DNA of 64,000 bases from Sipunculus nudus (taxonomy: Eukaryota > Annelida > Sipuncula > Golfingiida > Sipunculidae): assembly GCA_026874595.1 (NCBI GenBank), contig CM049313.1, positions 35,059,159-35,123,158 of the forward strand, in the 5' to 3' direction. Of this stretch, positions 10,691 through 21,734 are shown in pieces. A program made the translations under genes and the position numbers. Numbering within the stretch: position 1 is the stretch's first letter; every line of letters starts with the position of its first letter. Under the pieces are notes generated by a model. The model was not told the DNA's origin. It was given only the letters and a program-made list of their open reading frames with translations, and did not search any database.

Positions 10691-12212
10691 TATGCCCCCG
10701 CCACAAAGTGGCCGGTGCATATAGTTTTAATTATGTCCTTCATTCCGAAATCAAACAGTTGTACGGACTTTTTTTCGCAATGCCTGCAGATATTGGCCTG
10801 ATTTTTGGTGTGTGGGCAGATATAGACCAGTTACAGATCGAGTTCGCGTTTTGTCCCGGTTGACCTATTTTTGACCGTTTTACGGCTCCTAAACTTAGAA
10901 AATTTCATGAAAAATAGGAATTTTCATGACAAATACACATGTACGGACTTTTTTCGCAATGCCTGCAGATATTGGCCTGATTTTTGGTGTGTAGGCAGAT
11001 AATGACCACTTACAGATCGAGTTCGCGTTTCGTCCCAGTTGACATACTCTTGTCCGTTTTACGGCTCCTTAACTTAGAAAATTTCACGGAAAATAGAAAT
11101 TTTCATGACAAATACACATGTACGGACTTTTTTTCGCAATGCCTGCAGATATTTGCCTGATTTTTTGTGTGTGGGCAGATCAGTTACAGATCGAGTTCGC
11201 GTTTCGTCCCGGTTGACCTACTTTTGACCGTTTTACGGCACCTGAACATAGAAAATTTCATGAAAAATAGAAATTTTCATAACAAATGCATATGTACGGA
11301 CTTTTTCTCCTCTGTGCCTGCATATACCACCCTGATTTTTTATGTGTGGGCAGATAATGACAGTTACAGATTGAGTTCGCGTTTCGTCCTGGTTGACCTA
11401 CTTTTGACCGTTTTACGGCACCTGAACATAGAAAATTTCATGAAAAATATTAACTTTCATGACAAATACACATGTACGGACCTTTTTTCGCAATACCTGC
11501 AGATATTGGCCTGATTTTTGGTTTGTGGGCAGATAATGACCAGTTACAGATCGATTTGACGTTTTGTCCCAGTTGACCTACTTTTGACCGTTTGACGGTG
11601 CTGTAACATAGAAATTTCATAAAAAAAAGTGCACATGTACGGACTTTTTTTCGCAGTGCCTGCAGATACGGGCCTGATTTTTGTCGTGTAGCCAGATAAT
11701 GACCAGTTACAGATTGAGTTCTTGTTTTGTCCCAGTTGACCTACTTTTGACCATTTGACTGCTCCTGAACATAGAAAATTTCATGAAAAATAGAAATTTT
11801 CATAACAAATGCATATGTACGGACTTTTTCTCCTCAGTGCCTGCAGATACCACCCTGATTTTTTATGTGTGGGCAGATAATGACAGTTACAGATCGAGTT
11901 CGCGTTTCGTCCCGGTTGACCTACTTTTGATTGTTTTACGGCTCCTAAACATAGAAAATTTCATGAAAGACAGAAATTTTTATGGAAAATGCACATGTAT
12001 GGTCTTTTTTTCACAATGCCTGCAGATACTGGCCTGAATTTTGGTGTGTTGCTTGATAATGACCCGTTACAGATCGAGTTTGCATTTTGCCCTTGTTGAC
12101 CTACTTTTGACCATACGACACCTCCTGAACTTAAATTTTTTTTCAAAATTTAACAAATGTTTCTAATTTGCCCCAGGCGGGGGCATTCGTGTCGTTCCGA
12201 CACATATAGTTT
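10691..12212 (+). mobile_element. Element B: 11-bp terminal inverted repeats, hairpins and a satellite core
   Basis: The termini are ATGCCCCCGCC at 10692-10702 and its exact reverse complement GGCGGGGGCAT at 12176-12186. Each end also has a small hairpin, GCCAC-AAA-GTGGC at 10700-10712 and GTGTCG-TTC-CGACAC at 12189-12203. Each hairpin is closely followed by the same word ATATAGTTT (10719 and 12204). The core is eight units of about 180 bp. No transposase frame is present. It is a non-autonomous element inserted in repeat C; its superfamily is not certain. Confidence 0.75.
10762..12165 (+). repeat. Tandem array, eight units of about 180 bp
   Basis: The landmark TACGGACTTTTT (TATGGTC in the last unit) occurs at 10762, 10942, 11121, 11295, 11475, 11638, 11818 and 11998. 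The steps are 180, 179, 174, 180, 163, 180 and 180 bp. Each unit contains GCCTGCAGATA, GTTACAGATCGAGTT and TTGACCTACTTTTGACC. Units 4 and 7 share the variant CTTTTTCTCCTC in place of TTTTTTTCGCA, which suggests that blocks of three units were amplified together. The frames of 82-115 codons over the array are repeat translations. Confidence 0.92.
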
Positions 12213-12267
12213 CATAAGTAAACAAGTCTTGGACCCACCCTTTTCCTAAAACCTGGATCCGCCCCTG

Positions 12268-13905
12268 ATTCCTGGTTTTAATCAGTGCCACATTTGGACA
12301 GCCACGGACAGCAGCTGTGAGAACTGTCTTAATCATCCAATGATAATCATTCCAAGGCTGTCCGGCCCACGTGAAGGGCATGTCGAAGAAAAAAAAAAAC
12401 ACGCTCACTAATAGGCACCATCAGCATATGGTATCACCCATAAATAGGCTTCCCTGCTAACTAAGCGTATTAACAAACCGATATCTTTCGGAAATAATTC
12501 TTATTTTAGGATTAAGACATGCAGTGAGATTTATGAATGTCAACGGACGGAGCCAGTGGGTAATTGCGTAGTTTTTACTAGAGTACGCGTGTATATTATT
12601 CATCAGTAAAAAAAAAACTGAATTATTCTTGATTTACGCGTCAGGCGCCTTTGGACGAAACCATGTTGGACATAAAGGGATACCAGATGTAGAGAGCTCC
12701 TGAGGATTCAATTATACAACTGCCGTGATATCTCTTATACTAAGACTAAATTACGGACTTTTTCACGATAATTTATAATATTTGTAAATTGGTGAGCGTT
12801 ATTTACTTTAAGTGGCCTTCTAGACTTTGTCATTATCTAGAATTAAGCAATGGTTAACAGTGGATAACATACCTCGAACTGGCATAACATTTTCCGTAAT
12901 AGATTTCGTATTTAATAGTTATTTACTGATTGGAGTTTTATACCTGGGTTGAAACCAGGTAGCCCAAATGAAACAAAGTTACCTTGACCGCGTGGATTGC
13001 GCAGAGAATTAGCGTTCAATTTATAGGACTTCCCTGAATAAACTACCATCCCACAAATGTTCAAGTATTTCGTTGCTGTGAAAATATACTGGCCGTTAAT
13101 AAGAAGGGGGCAAAAACAACATCGAAGGACATGGATGCTAGTGGGGTCCTGAGCTACGCAGGCTTTTCAGCCGGCATGCGTCAGTTAAGAGCCACTTGAG
13201 CTGCAACATGTGCGTGGGTTGCAACCTGAAAGTTATCAAGGAAGGCCGTGGAAGATCTATGTAAACTGGTCGGGCTGAGACAAGACTTGGGTTGAAATAA
13301 AAATGCATTTGCAATGAAAATTTAAAATATCGCATGTGCATTCAAATACAGGGCTTTTGTAATTTCTCAATTAAAATACCTGCTGAAAATATGATTGTCA
13401 AATCCACATAAGCTCTGTCAAATCCACATAAGCTATGAGGGATTATTTGAGAATGATACTCTTTTCGAATCCTGTAATGGTTTCTCAATAAGGTATTCTG
13501 TCATAACAGGTTTCAGTATGCAGCTCCATAGAAACGCTATTCATTTGCAAAGTACAGCCATCTTGATATCAATTGGAAAAAAATACTGTTTCAAGTGCAA
13601 ATACATTTGTAAGTGCATTTGCATTTACTTTGATATAAATTTCATCGTATATGCATTTCTAATGGATAACTTATTTTTGCTAATTTGCGTAAAATAATTG
13701 CTCATCCTTTCAAATGTTGTAATATAAAACTGTACTACAATCAGTCCATTTGATTAAATTCACCCAAAGCCACAGTTTCTCAATAATCAGTACATGGACC
13801 ACCTTGAAATTGGCTATGTTTCAAACACGATTTATAATTCCATCATTTTACAAAAGGTTTTTTTTTTGTTATTGACAAAAGGCACGTCTCTTTATTGACT
13901 CAGCA

Positions 13906-13975
<70 letters not shown>

Positions 13976-14312
13976 TGAACCATAAACGTGAACAGTGTGT
14001 TTCAACCATGTCAAATACAGGTACCTTAATTGTTGCCTGTGATCAATTGAGAGTACACCGTGCATGGCTGATATAAGGGAAGTTATCATGTAAACATGGA
14101 AGAGAATGTTTACGTGGTAGTGACCCGCTCATCACCTTCTGTTTACTTTCAATCGATTGTGAGAAATGAGTCCCTTTGCTCCTGGCATTCAATAGTGTTT
14201 GAACAAAATTAGCGCATCCTGTTGTGAAATTTCCCATAAATGATCTATTTTATGTAAAGGTTGAAACAAATGCACCGATTAATCAATAATAATTGCATAT
14301 ATAGCATATATT
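12268..14312. other. Intergenic sequence with simple repeats
   Basis: No gene is supported. It contains a direct duplication of TGTCAAATCCACATAAGCT (13396-13414 and 13417-13435), several ATGCATTTGCA-like words at 13300-13650, and the long (AT)n tract at 13909-13972. Confidence 0.6.
13909..13972. repeat. (AT)n microsatellite
   Basis: About 32 uninterrupted AT dinucleotides. It creates spurious Tyr-Ile reading frames on both strands. Confidence 0.97.
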
Positions 14313-14870
14313 TAGCTCAGCTGACTGTAAGTGATCTGAGCTATAGCGATCACTCTTTGTCCGTCGTGCCGTCCGTCTGTCTGTCCGTTTACCAGGCACA
14401 AATTGTGACCACTGGACCTCGAATCTTTCACTTAATATCGAGGGAGGTCCATGAAAAATCTCCTAGGACGATAGAAATTAGGTCTTTGTTGCCCATATCC
14501 TCCGAGCTATGGGGCTCAGATGAACCCCGTGAATAATTAAAAGTTTGATACAAAAGCTTCAGTATCTGAACAACGCTCATATCCTCATATCTCCATGCCC
14601 ATATCCTCTCAGCTATGGGGCTCAGATGTACCCCCAGAATAATTAAACGTTTGATACAAAAGCTCCAGTATCTGAACAACGAATGAATTGATCACCATGA
14701 TTCTTTGCATGCATATTCATCATGGAGTGTTTCATCAGTTTTTGCAGACTGGTGGCGCCACCTTAATTTTTTTCGAATTTTTACGCAGTTTTCTCGTCCT
14801 TTTATTAGTCCTTCAAAGATGCGGTAGTCAGTTAATAGGGCACAAATCGTAACCATTGGAGAAAAATAAT
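14313..14870 (+). mobile_element. Repeat element A3: head plus decayed core, tail missing
   Basis: The head TAGCTCAGCTGACTGTAAGT, then GATCTGAGCTATAGCGATCA and GTCCGT words, matches elements A1 and A2. The body is the 338-bp unit of A1 with internal rearrangement: GGCACAAATTGTGACC near 14393, a partial duplication of CCATATCC-AGCTATGGGGCTCAGATG near 14490 and 14590, and GGGCACAAATCGTAACC near 14837. The hairpin tail of A1/A2 is not found afterwards, so this copy looks truncated. Confidence 0.75.
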
Positions 14871-15046
14871 GCAAATACACACAAATTGCCAGATTTCTCA
14901 GGAACGGCTTGATGGCTTTTTTTTAAATTTGGTTATTTATGGGTCTTAATAAACTTAAGCTAACATGCATGAATGATGATACCACCTACATTATCTTAAT
15001 TAGTTGTCTGTGCAAGGACATATCGTGAATGCGTCATGACCCTCAG

Positions 15047-15060
15047 CCCGGGTACCCGGG
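15047..15060. repeat. Perfect 14-bp GC palindrome
   Basis: CCCGGGTACCCGGG is fully self-complementary and stands out in AT-rich sequence about 180 bases after the truncated A3 body. It could be the tail hairpin of a degenerate element, but no partner sequence in the window proves this. Confidence 0.6.
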
Positions 15061-15289
15061 TGATATAAAAACTGGCTAAACATTTTTCAACAATCTATAT
15101 AAACATTCCTCTATCCCTAACTGAGTGTTGTATCAGCAAAAAGACGATCTACAATTGCTATAATTCTGCTCTTTAAAACGAGGCTATGAAAAGAGCAGTA
15201 CAATGTAAACAGCCAGCATTTCTGCACTTGATCGTTATATGGTTAAATGGTAAGCGTATGCTACAGGCCAGACAGACATATTTTCAAAA

Positions 15290-16380
15290 CAGATCTACCA
15301 TAGACGTGATCTTCACTTAAGGCAACAGCAAGAAGGCGATTGAACATCCAAAACCACTATTAATTGCCCTTCTTGACTTTTCAAAGGCATCAGAAACTAT
15401 TAAGGGAGAGACGCCCAGGAAAGCTCTGGAAACCTTCGGCTGCTTCCTGAAAGTCAATGAAATCCCCAGGCTTTTCCAGTTTTTCACGATGACATTACAG
15501 AAAAAGTATGTATCACATGGGGATCAGCAGTGCTTTCGACCGTATAATGTTATATATTGCTGCAGTCCTGAGTCATTTTTTACCAATTCGTATAAAAAAG
15601 GGAGCAGTATACATTAGGATCCGAACAGAAGGGAAAATCAACTTCAATCTCGCTGGGCTCAAGGCGTAAGTCAAAATAAGAGAGTTTCTTTATGCAGATG
15701 ACGCAGTCTTGTTAGTCAATTATCCTGATGAGAGAGTGGACTGGTTCTCTGGTACTGCCACTTTTACTGGACTGAAAATAAGTGTCTAAAAATGGAACTC
15801 CTTCGCCAACACTCCCATGATCTAGCGTGTCTCTCAATCGAGCGACAGCTGTTTTTTTTTTTTCGCCTACCTGGGCAGTGACATAACCTGACATAAACTC
15901 ACCTAATTTAGAAGTAGACGGAAAACTAGTAGTCGCAAAGGCGTTTGTGCTGTAAACAAGACTGATGGCATGACAAGTTTAGTACAAAGATAAGGATTGT
16001 ACATGACAACCGTTCTTCCTTCCCTCCTGTAATCCACTAAATGCCTGGCCCCGCAAGCACATCAAGAAACTCACCAGATACTGCTTCGTCATTAAGGTAA
16101 TTGAAATGATTTCCGATGCGGTAGTTATAAAGCGAGCAGATAATGTCAAAGCCGGATGCCTTATAACAACTCTCATTTCAAATGGTCTGGCCATGCAAGA
16201 AGAAAGTCCGACTCATTTTTTCCGTTGACAATCTTCTATGGGGAACTGTGCAAAGCGGGGAAAAATGAAAAAGAGGGAGCGAAGAAGCTGCGCTTCTAGT
16301 ATATGCTCAAACTCCACACGAAGTATTGTGCCATTGATACTTCCACTTGGGAGCAGTTCGCCCTGGATCGAACAAAAATG
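15290..16380 (+). pseudogene. Decayed LINE reverse transcriptase, copy 1
   Basis: Translation across several frames gives ordered pieces of a non-LTR reverse transcriptase ORF: ALLDFSKA at about 15365-15388 (motif A), LYADDAVLLV with the catalytic YADD at 15691-15702, FAYLGSDIT near 15860, a LPSLL-to-KKLTRYCLRHLRK block at 16015-16105, FYGELCKAGK near 16235, and STWEQFALDRT at 16342-16374. Frameshifts and stops separate all of them and the part before motif A is missing. It is a dead 5'-truncated relic. It is cut at 16380 by the inverted-repeat element that follows; the clade is not assigned. Confidence 0.8.
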
Positions 16381-17126
16381 AAGCCTAGGTCACACACTCA
16401 CGGATAAGTTTACGGCCCTACGGACTGCCCAAGACCAACTGTTCACGGTCCATCCGTGGGAGAAGCGCATTTTTTCGATAGCAACAATGACATCAGGGAA
16501 CTTCTCATGGTTTGAGTACGGTACGTGCTGTTCTGACGGATTCCCACGATATGCGAGGGCGTCAGCACGGCTTCGATACAGTTTCACTGCGGCAAGATCA
16601 GGGCATTGGAGAGACTTCTACGGTCAGTCACCGATAATATATGGTAAATGGCGAAGCGAGTATGGATTCTCACGGGTCTGGGCGGTCTGAGTAAGGATTT
16701 CACGGAAGCGTTACAGATTCAATCTATCGGCAATGCACGACTGGTCAAACCTCCCGCAAACCTGCCATGTCGTACTCCGGGGCTGACGATAAACCAGTGA
16801 AGACCCCGACCAACGACGTACGCGTGTACGGAAGTAATAGGGACATGCACAGACAAGTACAGTGGCGTTACGGCCAATGGCGGTAGCGCTACGGTCTGTC
16901 CACGGACTTTCTCATCCGTTCCAGCACCACGGAAGTTTGAACATGTCAAAACATCTGTTGAGTTTGGCGGACCAAGAACAGTCAGTAGGGATCACGGCGG
17001 ATGTCGGCGGACTCTCTACGATTCCCTACGGTTCACTAGGGATTATTAACGGATCATTAGGGATGGTCCTTTGCGGCCAATCCGTGATGATCGGTGGTGA
17101 GATCCGTGAGAGTGTTACGTAGGCTT
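16381..17126. mobile_element. MITE with 25-bp terminal inverted repeats
   Basis: The ends 16381-16405 and 17102-17126 are inverted repeats matching at 22 of 25 positions by hand count. Each begins AAGCCTA and ends CTCACGGAT. The 746-bp interior is G+C-rich relative to its surroundings and full of ACGGA / CCACGG words. It has no transposase, and its short frames are not gene-like. No clear target duplication is seen. A fragment of one end recurs at 20046. It is a non-autonomous DNA transposon of uncertain superfamily. Confidence 0.82.
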
Positions 17127-17339
17127 TACGATCAAATACGACCCAAGGACCTGTTCATCGAGTTTAAATCACAACACGGTCATCCTCGTTAGTGATGAAC
17201 TGCTAAAGAAGTCGAAGTACGACCAAAATTAGTCAAGTCTTAAAAGAATATGACAAATATCAGTGGCATTTGTAAAACTCATATCATAAGCTCCGATGTC
17301 AAAAGTCTTGACCTGCGATTAACAACAGAGGACAATATC

Positions 17340-17745
17340 AATAGACAATGTGGTGGGACAGGACACCGAGAGCAAACCAACGATTTGGCTTACTAATTAA
17401 CAAATACCTTGGTTCAACCATCACCAACAACCTGCCACTCGATGCTGAAATTGACAAGCGCATCGCGAATGCGGCTGCTTTTATAACCAGGCTGAGCAAG
17501 AAAGGGAGGACCATAAGACACCTCACCGAGAACACCAACTCATGGTGTGTCAGACCATCCTGGTGGCGACGTCTACATTTACTATAATGTGAATTAGATG
17601 TCTCCTGGTATCAGGCGTGTGTCCTCAGGACTTCCGCCGGCGGAGTGCAGTTGTCGGTCAATTATGTTTGCAAGCGCGATCTGAAGCTTGCTGACATTGA
17701 CGCTTAGCCAATGGCAAACTTACCAGCTGGAGATAAAATAGAAAG
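17340..17745 (+). pseudogene. Decayed LINE reverse transcriptase, copy 2 (C-terminal part)
   Basis: NKYLGSTITNNLPLDAEIDK then RIANAAAFITRL (17398-17508) is the region after the RT catalytic core of a LINE ORF. LTENTN and YQACVL follow, and VCKRDLKLADIDA at 17666-17704 is the family's C-terminal end. The segment between YQACVL and VCKRDL is deleted and stops are present, so it is a relic. Its protein differs from copy 1 (YLGSDIT; STWEQFALD), so the two are different subfamilies rather than halves of one insertion. Confidence 0.8.
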
Positions 17746-17796
17746 ACCAGAGCGGGCCGATCTCAACACACAACTCAGACCAGAAACCGGATCCAG

Positions 17797-17999
17797 AAAG
17801 GGGATCCAGGGGAGGAGTCCGGACCCCCCCCCCCCCTTTTTTTCAGCCATCGCAACCTTTTTGTTAGGGGTTCTGACCTAACAAACGGGGTTGCGACCTG
17901 GACCCCGCTTTTCTGGACCTGGGGACCTTTTTAAGGTTTTGTTATTGGTCCTCCTGGATTGAACCCCCTCCTTTACCTTAATCCGTGATCCGCCCCTGC
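17797..17999 (+). repeat. Dispersed repeat C, copy 2 (most complete)
   Basis: The order is: GGGATCCAGGGGAGGAGTCC, GGACC with a poly-C run, a T-rich/CAACC block, CCTGGACCCC, GGACCTGGGGACCTTTTTAAGG, GTCCTCCTGGATTGAACCCC, and the end GATCCGCCCCTG. The ends are roughly inverted (CAGGGG-type against CCCCTG). Other copies or fragments are at 10540-12267, 41862-42056, 54246-54440, 47831-47905, 49391-49440 and 51079-51116. Confidence 0.75.
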
Positions 18000-19025
18000 A
18001 GATTTAACCATGAGTTGCATAGACTGCCTGCCAGGATGAGACTAATCAGTCACCTCCGATGAATGGTCAAGGCGTTAACATTGTCCTCCCCCCCCCCCCG
18101 AGACAGGAGGGTACCCACTGAATTTTTCTTAGTCCATGGTGTCAGAGGTCTGCATCGTGTAATCATTGATGAGTTCTGAGTACATCATACAAATACTTTG
18201 CACTTAATATACAAATTATAAGAACATACAATAACTACATTACGCCAGCAATCAACAATGTGCCTTTGGAATTTACAGCCGGAATGTCTTATATATGTTC
18301 ATTGCGGGAAATAATGATTGCGGGAAGTTTAGTTAATCCACAGAGGTCACGATTTAAAAAGATATTTACGCCAAGGGTTCATATTTACTGTATGAAATAT
18401 GATATGACTTGATATAAAAAGTACTGTCACAATGGGAAAAACATAACAGGACAACATTTGCTCCTTCTGCCTTTGTTAAGTCGTTGTTTTTCATCGAGTA
18501 GCATCGTCCTAACACGTCTACCTGTTATCATGAGTCAAATTTCAAGAAAACCGTTTGCATTTCCAATTATTTTAGAACGCTTATTTGTAAGAAGAATGTA
18601 TAGCAAAAATTACAACAGGTATCAAATACCTACTTGCAGTGAAATTTCATTCCGTTAAATCTAATTTTTGTAAAGACAAAAGATGTATCTTTTTGTCTAC
18701 AATTATTTGTCTGCCGTAAAAATGAAAATGATTCGGGAATTTATTCTTTCTGAGGTACATAATAATAGAATGTTCACAGTTAACCGTTCACATAATGCAC
18801 AACAATCGACCAGACTCAAGGAAATAGTCTTCACAAAGAGATACGATGGTGAAAGTAGGTATGGAAAATGAGTTACTAGTTTATTAATTGGCGTCATATA
18901 CATATATATATATATATATGTAATTATTATTTATTAAGAATTTCATTGAGAATATTAACGACCACCTCTTGTGAATAGAATGAATTAAATATACATGTAC
19001 ATATATATATATATATAATATACAT

Positions 19026-19090
<65 letters not shown>

Positions 19091-19640
19091 GGCTTTCAGT
19101 AACGAGGGTAAGTGTCTGTGACGTTTGAAATCTCTTTGTGACGCTTGGTGATCGTGGACGCGCGAAATTCTCACTGTATGACCGAGAGGATCACAACTGC
19201 ACGGCTCTTGTAGTAATCACCGACCATTGCCGGCTACATCAAACAAACCACTTAGACATGTAAACACTGTGCTGAAAAGTGATCCTTACATTTCATTTTA
19301 ATCAAATGATCATATAATGACACACTTTCTAATAATCATAATGATATGATTACGACGTTAATATAAAGAGATTCAATTTTACACAATGTTTCAAAATTTG
19401 CTACATCATTCTTTTCACCAGAGGGGGTCGTTTGTAATCCCAATGAAATTCTTTACGCATTTTGCAGTTTTTTAGAATCTGAAATATAGATTTTATTGTG
19501 TATTTTATTCAAGAAACCCTTTGACTCTGTATATTTATATAACTGTGCACTGTTGAAATAATTTAACAGAGCATCGTAATTTTCGAGGAACGTTATATTT
19601 TTTATGGGAACTATTCCGTATCACATCCTTATCAAAAGAG
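18000..19640. other. Intergenic sequence with (TA)n tracts
   Basis: No gene is supported. (TA)n tracts lie at 18897-18919, 19003-19015 and 19030-19087. A poly-C run is at 18089-18099. The short frames at 18458, 18683 and 18884 have no recognisable features. Confidence 0.6.
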
Positions 19641-19646
19641 AGTAAA

Positions 19647-20044
19647 GCTACGTTTTACCGGGCGCGCGGTATGTGATATGCAGTATGCGGTAAGCGGTAA
19701 GCGGTATGCGATTTTTTTTTTTTATTTTATCATGAAGCGTTTACCGGGCCTGCGGTAGGCGATATGCGGTGTGCGGCATGAGACGCGGTAAAATGGAATT
19801 CCCAGGGGAGTATTGGATCCGCATAATGCGCGCGGATTTGCACCTGACCCAGCTTCAACGTGAATTAAATTACGTCAGCATAGCCCATAGAAGTGATTGA
19901 TAAATCAGTTGGGTTGATGAATAAAGCAGTGTTATACCGCCCGCCCGATATAAATGCCCCACACGAATCTATACTGCATTCAGTATACTGCGTTTCCGCT
20001 GCCGCAATCCGCATATCGCATACCGCCCGCCCGGTAAACGCCGA
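19647..20044. mobile_element. GC-rich palindromic MITE of about 400 bp
   Basis: The left end (GTTTTACCGGGCGCGCGGTA then TGTGATATGCAGTATGCGG) and the reverse complement of the right end (GTTTACCGGGCGGGCGGTAT then GCGATATGCGGATTGCGG) form a terminal inverted repeat of about 45 bp with a few mismatches. A third partial copy (GTTTACCGGGCCTGCGGTAG) sits inside near 19740. The interior is non-coding. High G+C in AT-rich flanks marks it as an insertion. Superfamily unknown. Confidence 0.75.
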
Positions 20045-20045
20045 T

Positions 20046-20100
20046 TAAGCCCCTTTCACACATTCACGGATAGCATCACGGATCATCCCGGATCATCGGG
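20046..20100 (+). repeat. Single-end fragment of the 16381-17126 MITE family
   Basis: AAGCCCCTTTCACACATTCACGGAT aligns with the 25-bp terminus at 16381 (AAGCCTAGGTCACACACTCACGGAT) and is followed by the same GCATCACGGAT-like words. It directly abuts the end of the preceding MITE. The other terminus is not found. Confidence 0.6.
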
Positions 20101-20614
20101 ATCATCATAAAACAATGCCTGGCAATGTTGAAAAAAATATCATGTAAAGATTTATGCTTAAGGTTGAGACTAATTTTTATTATTATTGAGTTGAGACCAC
20201 TCGACTTTTGTCACGATACTCCTTCGTCCCCCCCCCCCCCGCGCACCCCCCCCCCCCCCTATGTTTTCGTGGCTATTGGAGCGCCATCTAAGGCGACCTG
20301 AACCTATAGGCCAGGCGTGATTTATTGATCATATGTCAGATAATGCAAGTTGCCGAGTAGGATTATCAATATATCTCATGTAAAATCGGTACATCAACTT
20401 GAACCATTAACACTGAAATTTCTTGGGGTAGGGTTCGATAAGGGCGCGGAGATGCAACATGAAAATACCCCGAGGACAGCGTCTGTGGAAGGAGAGTGGT
20501 GGCAGTGAAACGTGTAACGGTTTACCTTGGAGCGGAATAACGCCTTTTTCGCGACCACGCCCAAATCCGCAAATTATAGAAAGATTATTCTTATTCTTTT
20601 ATTATAATTATTAT

Positions 20615-20656
20615 TAGTAGTAGTAGTAGTAGTAGTAGTAGTAGAAGTTTTTATCA

Positions 20657-20714
<58 letters not shown>

Positions 20715-20715
20715 T
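20615..20715. repeat. (TAG)n and (ATT)n microsatellites
   Basis: About ten TAG units, then, after a short spacer, about eighteen ATT units. Confidence 0.95.
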
Positions 20716-21223
20716 TATAAGTATTATTAACATAACTCCAACTTACATTTCATTTTTATGACGAGGCCATGACCATCATATTTACGTTAATATGGAAGAC
20801 AAGTTTGGTAAACAGACATATACCTTTCATCTGAATGAACTATCAGTTATGAGAACTATATCAGCCTCTATACCAGACTAATAATACCAGACAAAATCTG
20901 ACACATGGGGAAGCTACATGTACTTCAGATTATGTAATCATCGAATTTTTTCAGCTGTTATCCTTTTCCAAGCCGAAACCTGTTTACCGTCATCGGAAAC
21001 CACGCAAATGTGATAGACCATGTTTTTTTCGCGACACCCACACAGCCCGCAGTGATTGCCAGCGAAATCTTAATGGATTCAGAGGGAACGATTACTCCGA
21101 CATTATTCGCTAGGAGGCGTAACATACACCTTGACTTCCACGATCAAGTTGTTCACGGAGACCCGTCTCCATGACGATCGTTTTATTCTGGTGATAATTG
21201 TCCACGCATTGAACGAGTCCTTC

Positions 21224-21231
21224 TGACGTCA
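21224..21231. promoter_or_regulatory. cAMP response element TGACGTCA
   Basis: A perfect palindromic CRE, 511 bp upstream of the proposed synaptotagmin start codon, within G+C-richer sequence. Mammalian Syt4 is known as an activity- and cAMP-induced immediate-early gene, so a CREB site here would fit. An 8-bp match is weak evidence by itself. Confidence 0.4.
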
Positions 21232-21734
21232 GACGGACAGAAACTATTCGATCGATCGTCTGCTGTAAAAATGGACTCGTCTGTTGCAGGGGGTTTGACT
21301 CACATAGATCACTGTCCCCGCATTATTCCTCCAATAACTGCATCATTGGAAACATTCGGATATTTCATTTAAGTTTATTTTCAAATTACTATCATATTTT
21401 AATAAATCACTACAGTGTCATGCCATTTCATTTCTTGTATTTTGATTTCTTGGATTTTGAAGCCTCTCAAGCAAAAATGGCACCGTCTGATTTTCATTTC
21501 CCGGCATTCTGAACACTGTCGGCTGCTAGGAAAACATATTTGTGCTAGGGAAGAGAGAACTGTATTTTGAAATAATATTTGGATATTCGACATTCATTCA
21601 CATATGGTTATGGTTTCAATGATGTGAAATTCGTGGGAATATACACGGGAAGTCACTGTTCTCAATCTACCGGAACATTCCACAAAACGTGGTTAGTCAA
21701 GAACTGAACCGTTTTCAACCATTCGCCTTCCGCC

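Larger units (their letters stand above)
10540..12267 (+). repeat. Dispersed repeat C, copy 1, split by an inserted element
   Basis: The left part (10540-10690) carries GGACC-flanked poly-C and GACCTTTTTAAGG. The right part (about 12213-12267) carries the terminal TGGATCCGCCCCTG. The uninterrupted copy at 17797-17999 shows both halves contiguous (GACCTTTTTAAGG then GTCCTCCTGG and CGCCCCTG). The 1.5 kb between the halves here is therefore an insertion into an older copy C. Confidence 0.7.
20101..21700. other. Upstream region of the synaptotagmin gene
   Basis: It contains poly-C runs at 20228-20258, (TAG)n at 20615-20644 and (ATT)n at 20661-20715, then less repetitive, more balanced sequence from about 20980 to 21730. 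A perfect CRE lies at 21224. No TATA box or transcription start can be fixed by eye. Promoter status is inferred from position before the proposed first coding exon. Confidence 0.5.

Noticed and set aside
11167-12037. ORFs of 84-115 codons containing repeated peptides
   Set aside because: They are translations of the 180-bp satellite units; the frames break from unit to unit.
13907-14089. Minus-strand ORF ending in Tyr-Ile repeats, and similar frames at 18884, 50057, 50803 and 56739
   Set aside because: They are made by (TA)n microsatellites.
16390-17122. Several short frames in a G+C-rich block that might be a gene
   Set aside because: The block is bounded by 25-bp inverted repeats and full of ACGGA words. 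The frames are on both strands with no domain, so a MITE explains it.
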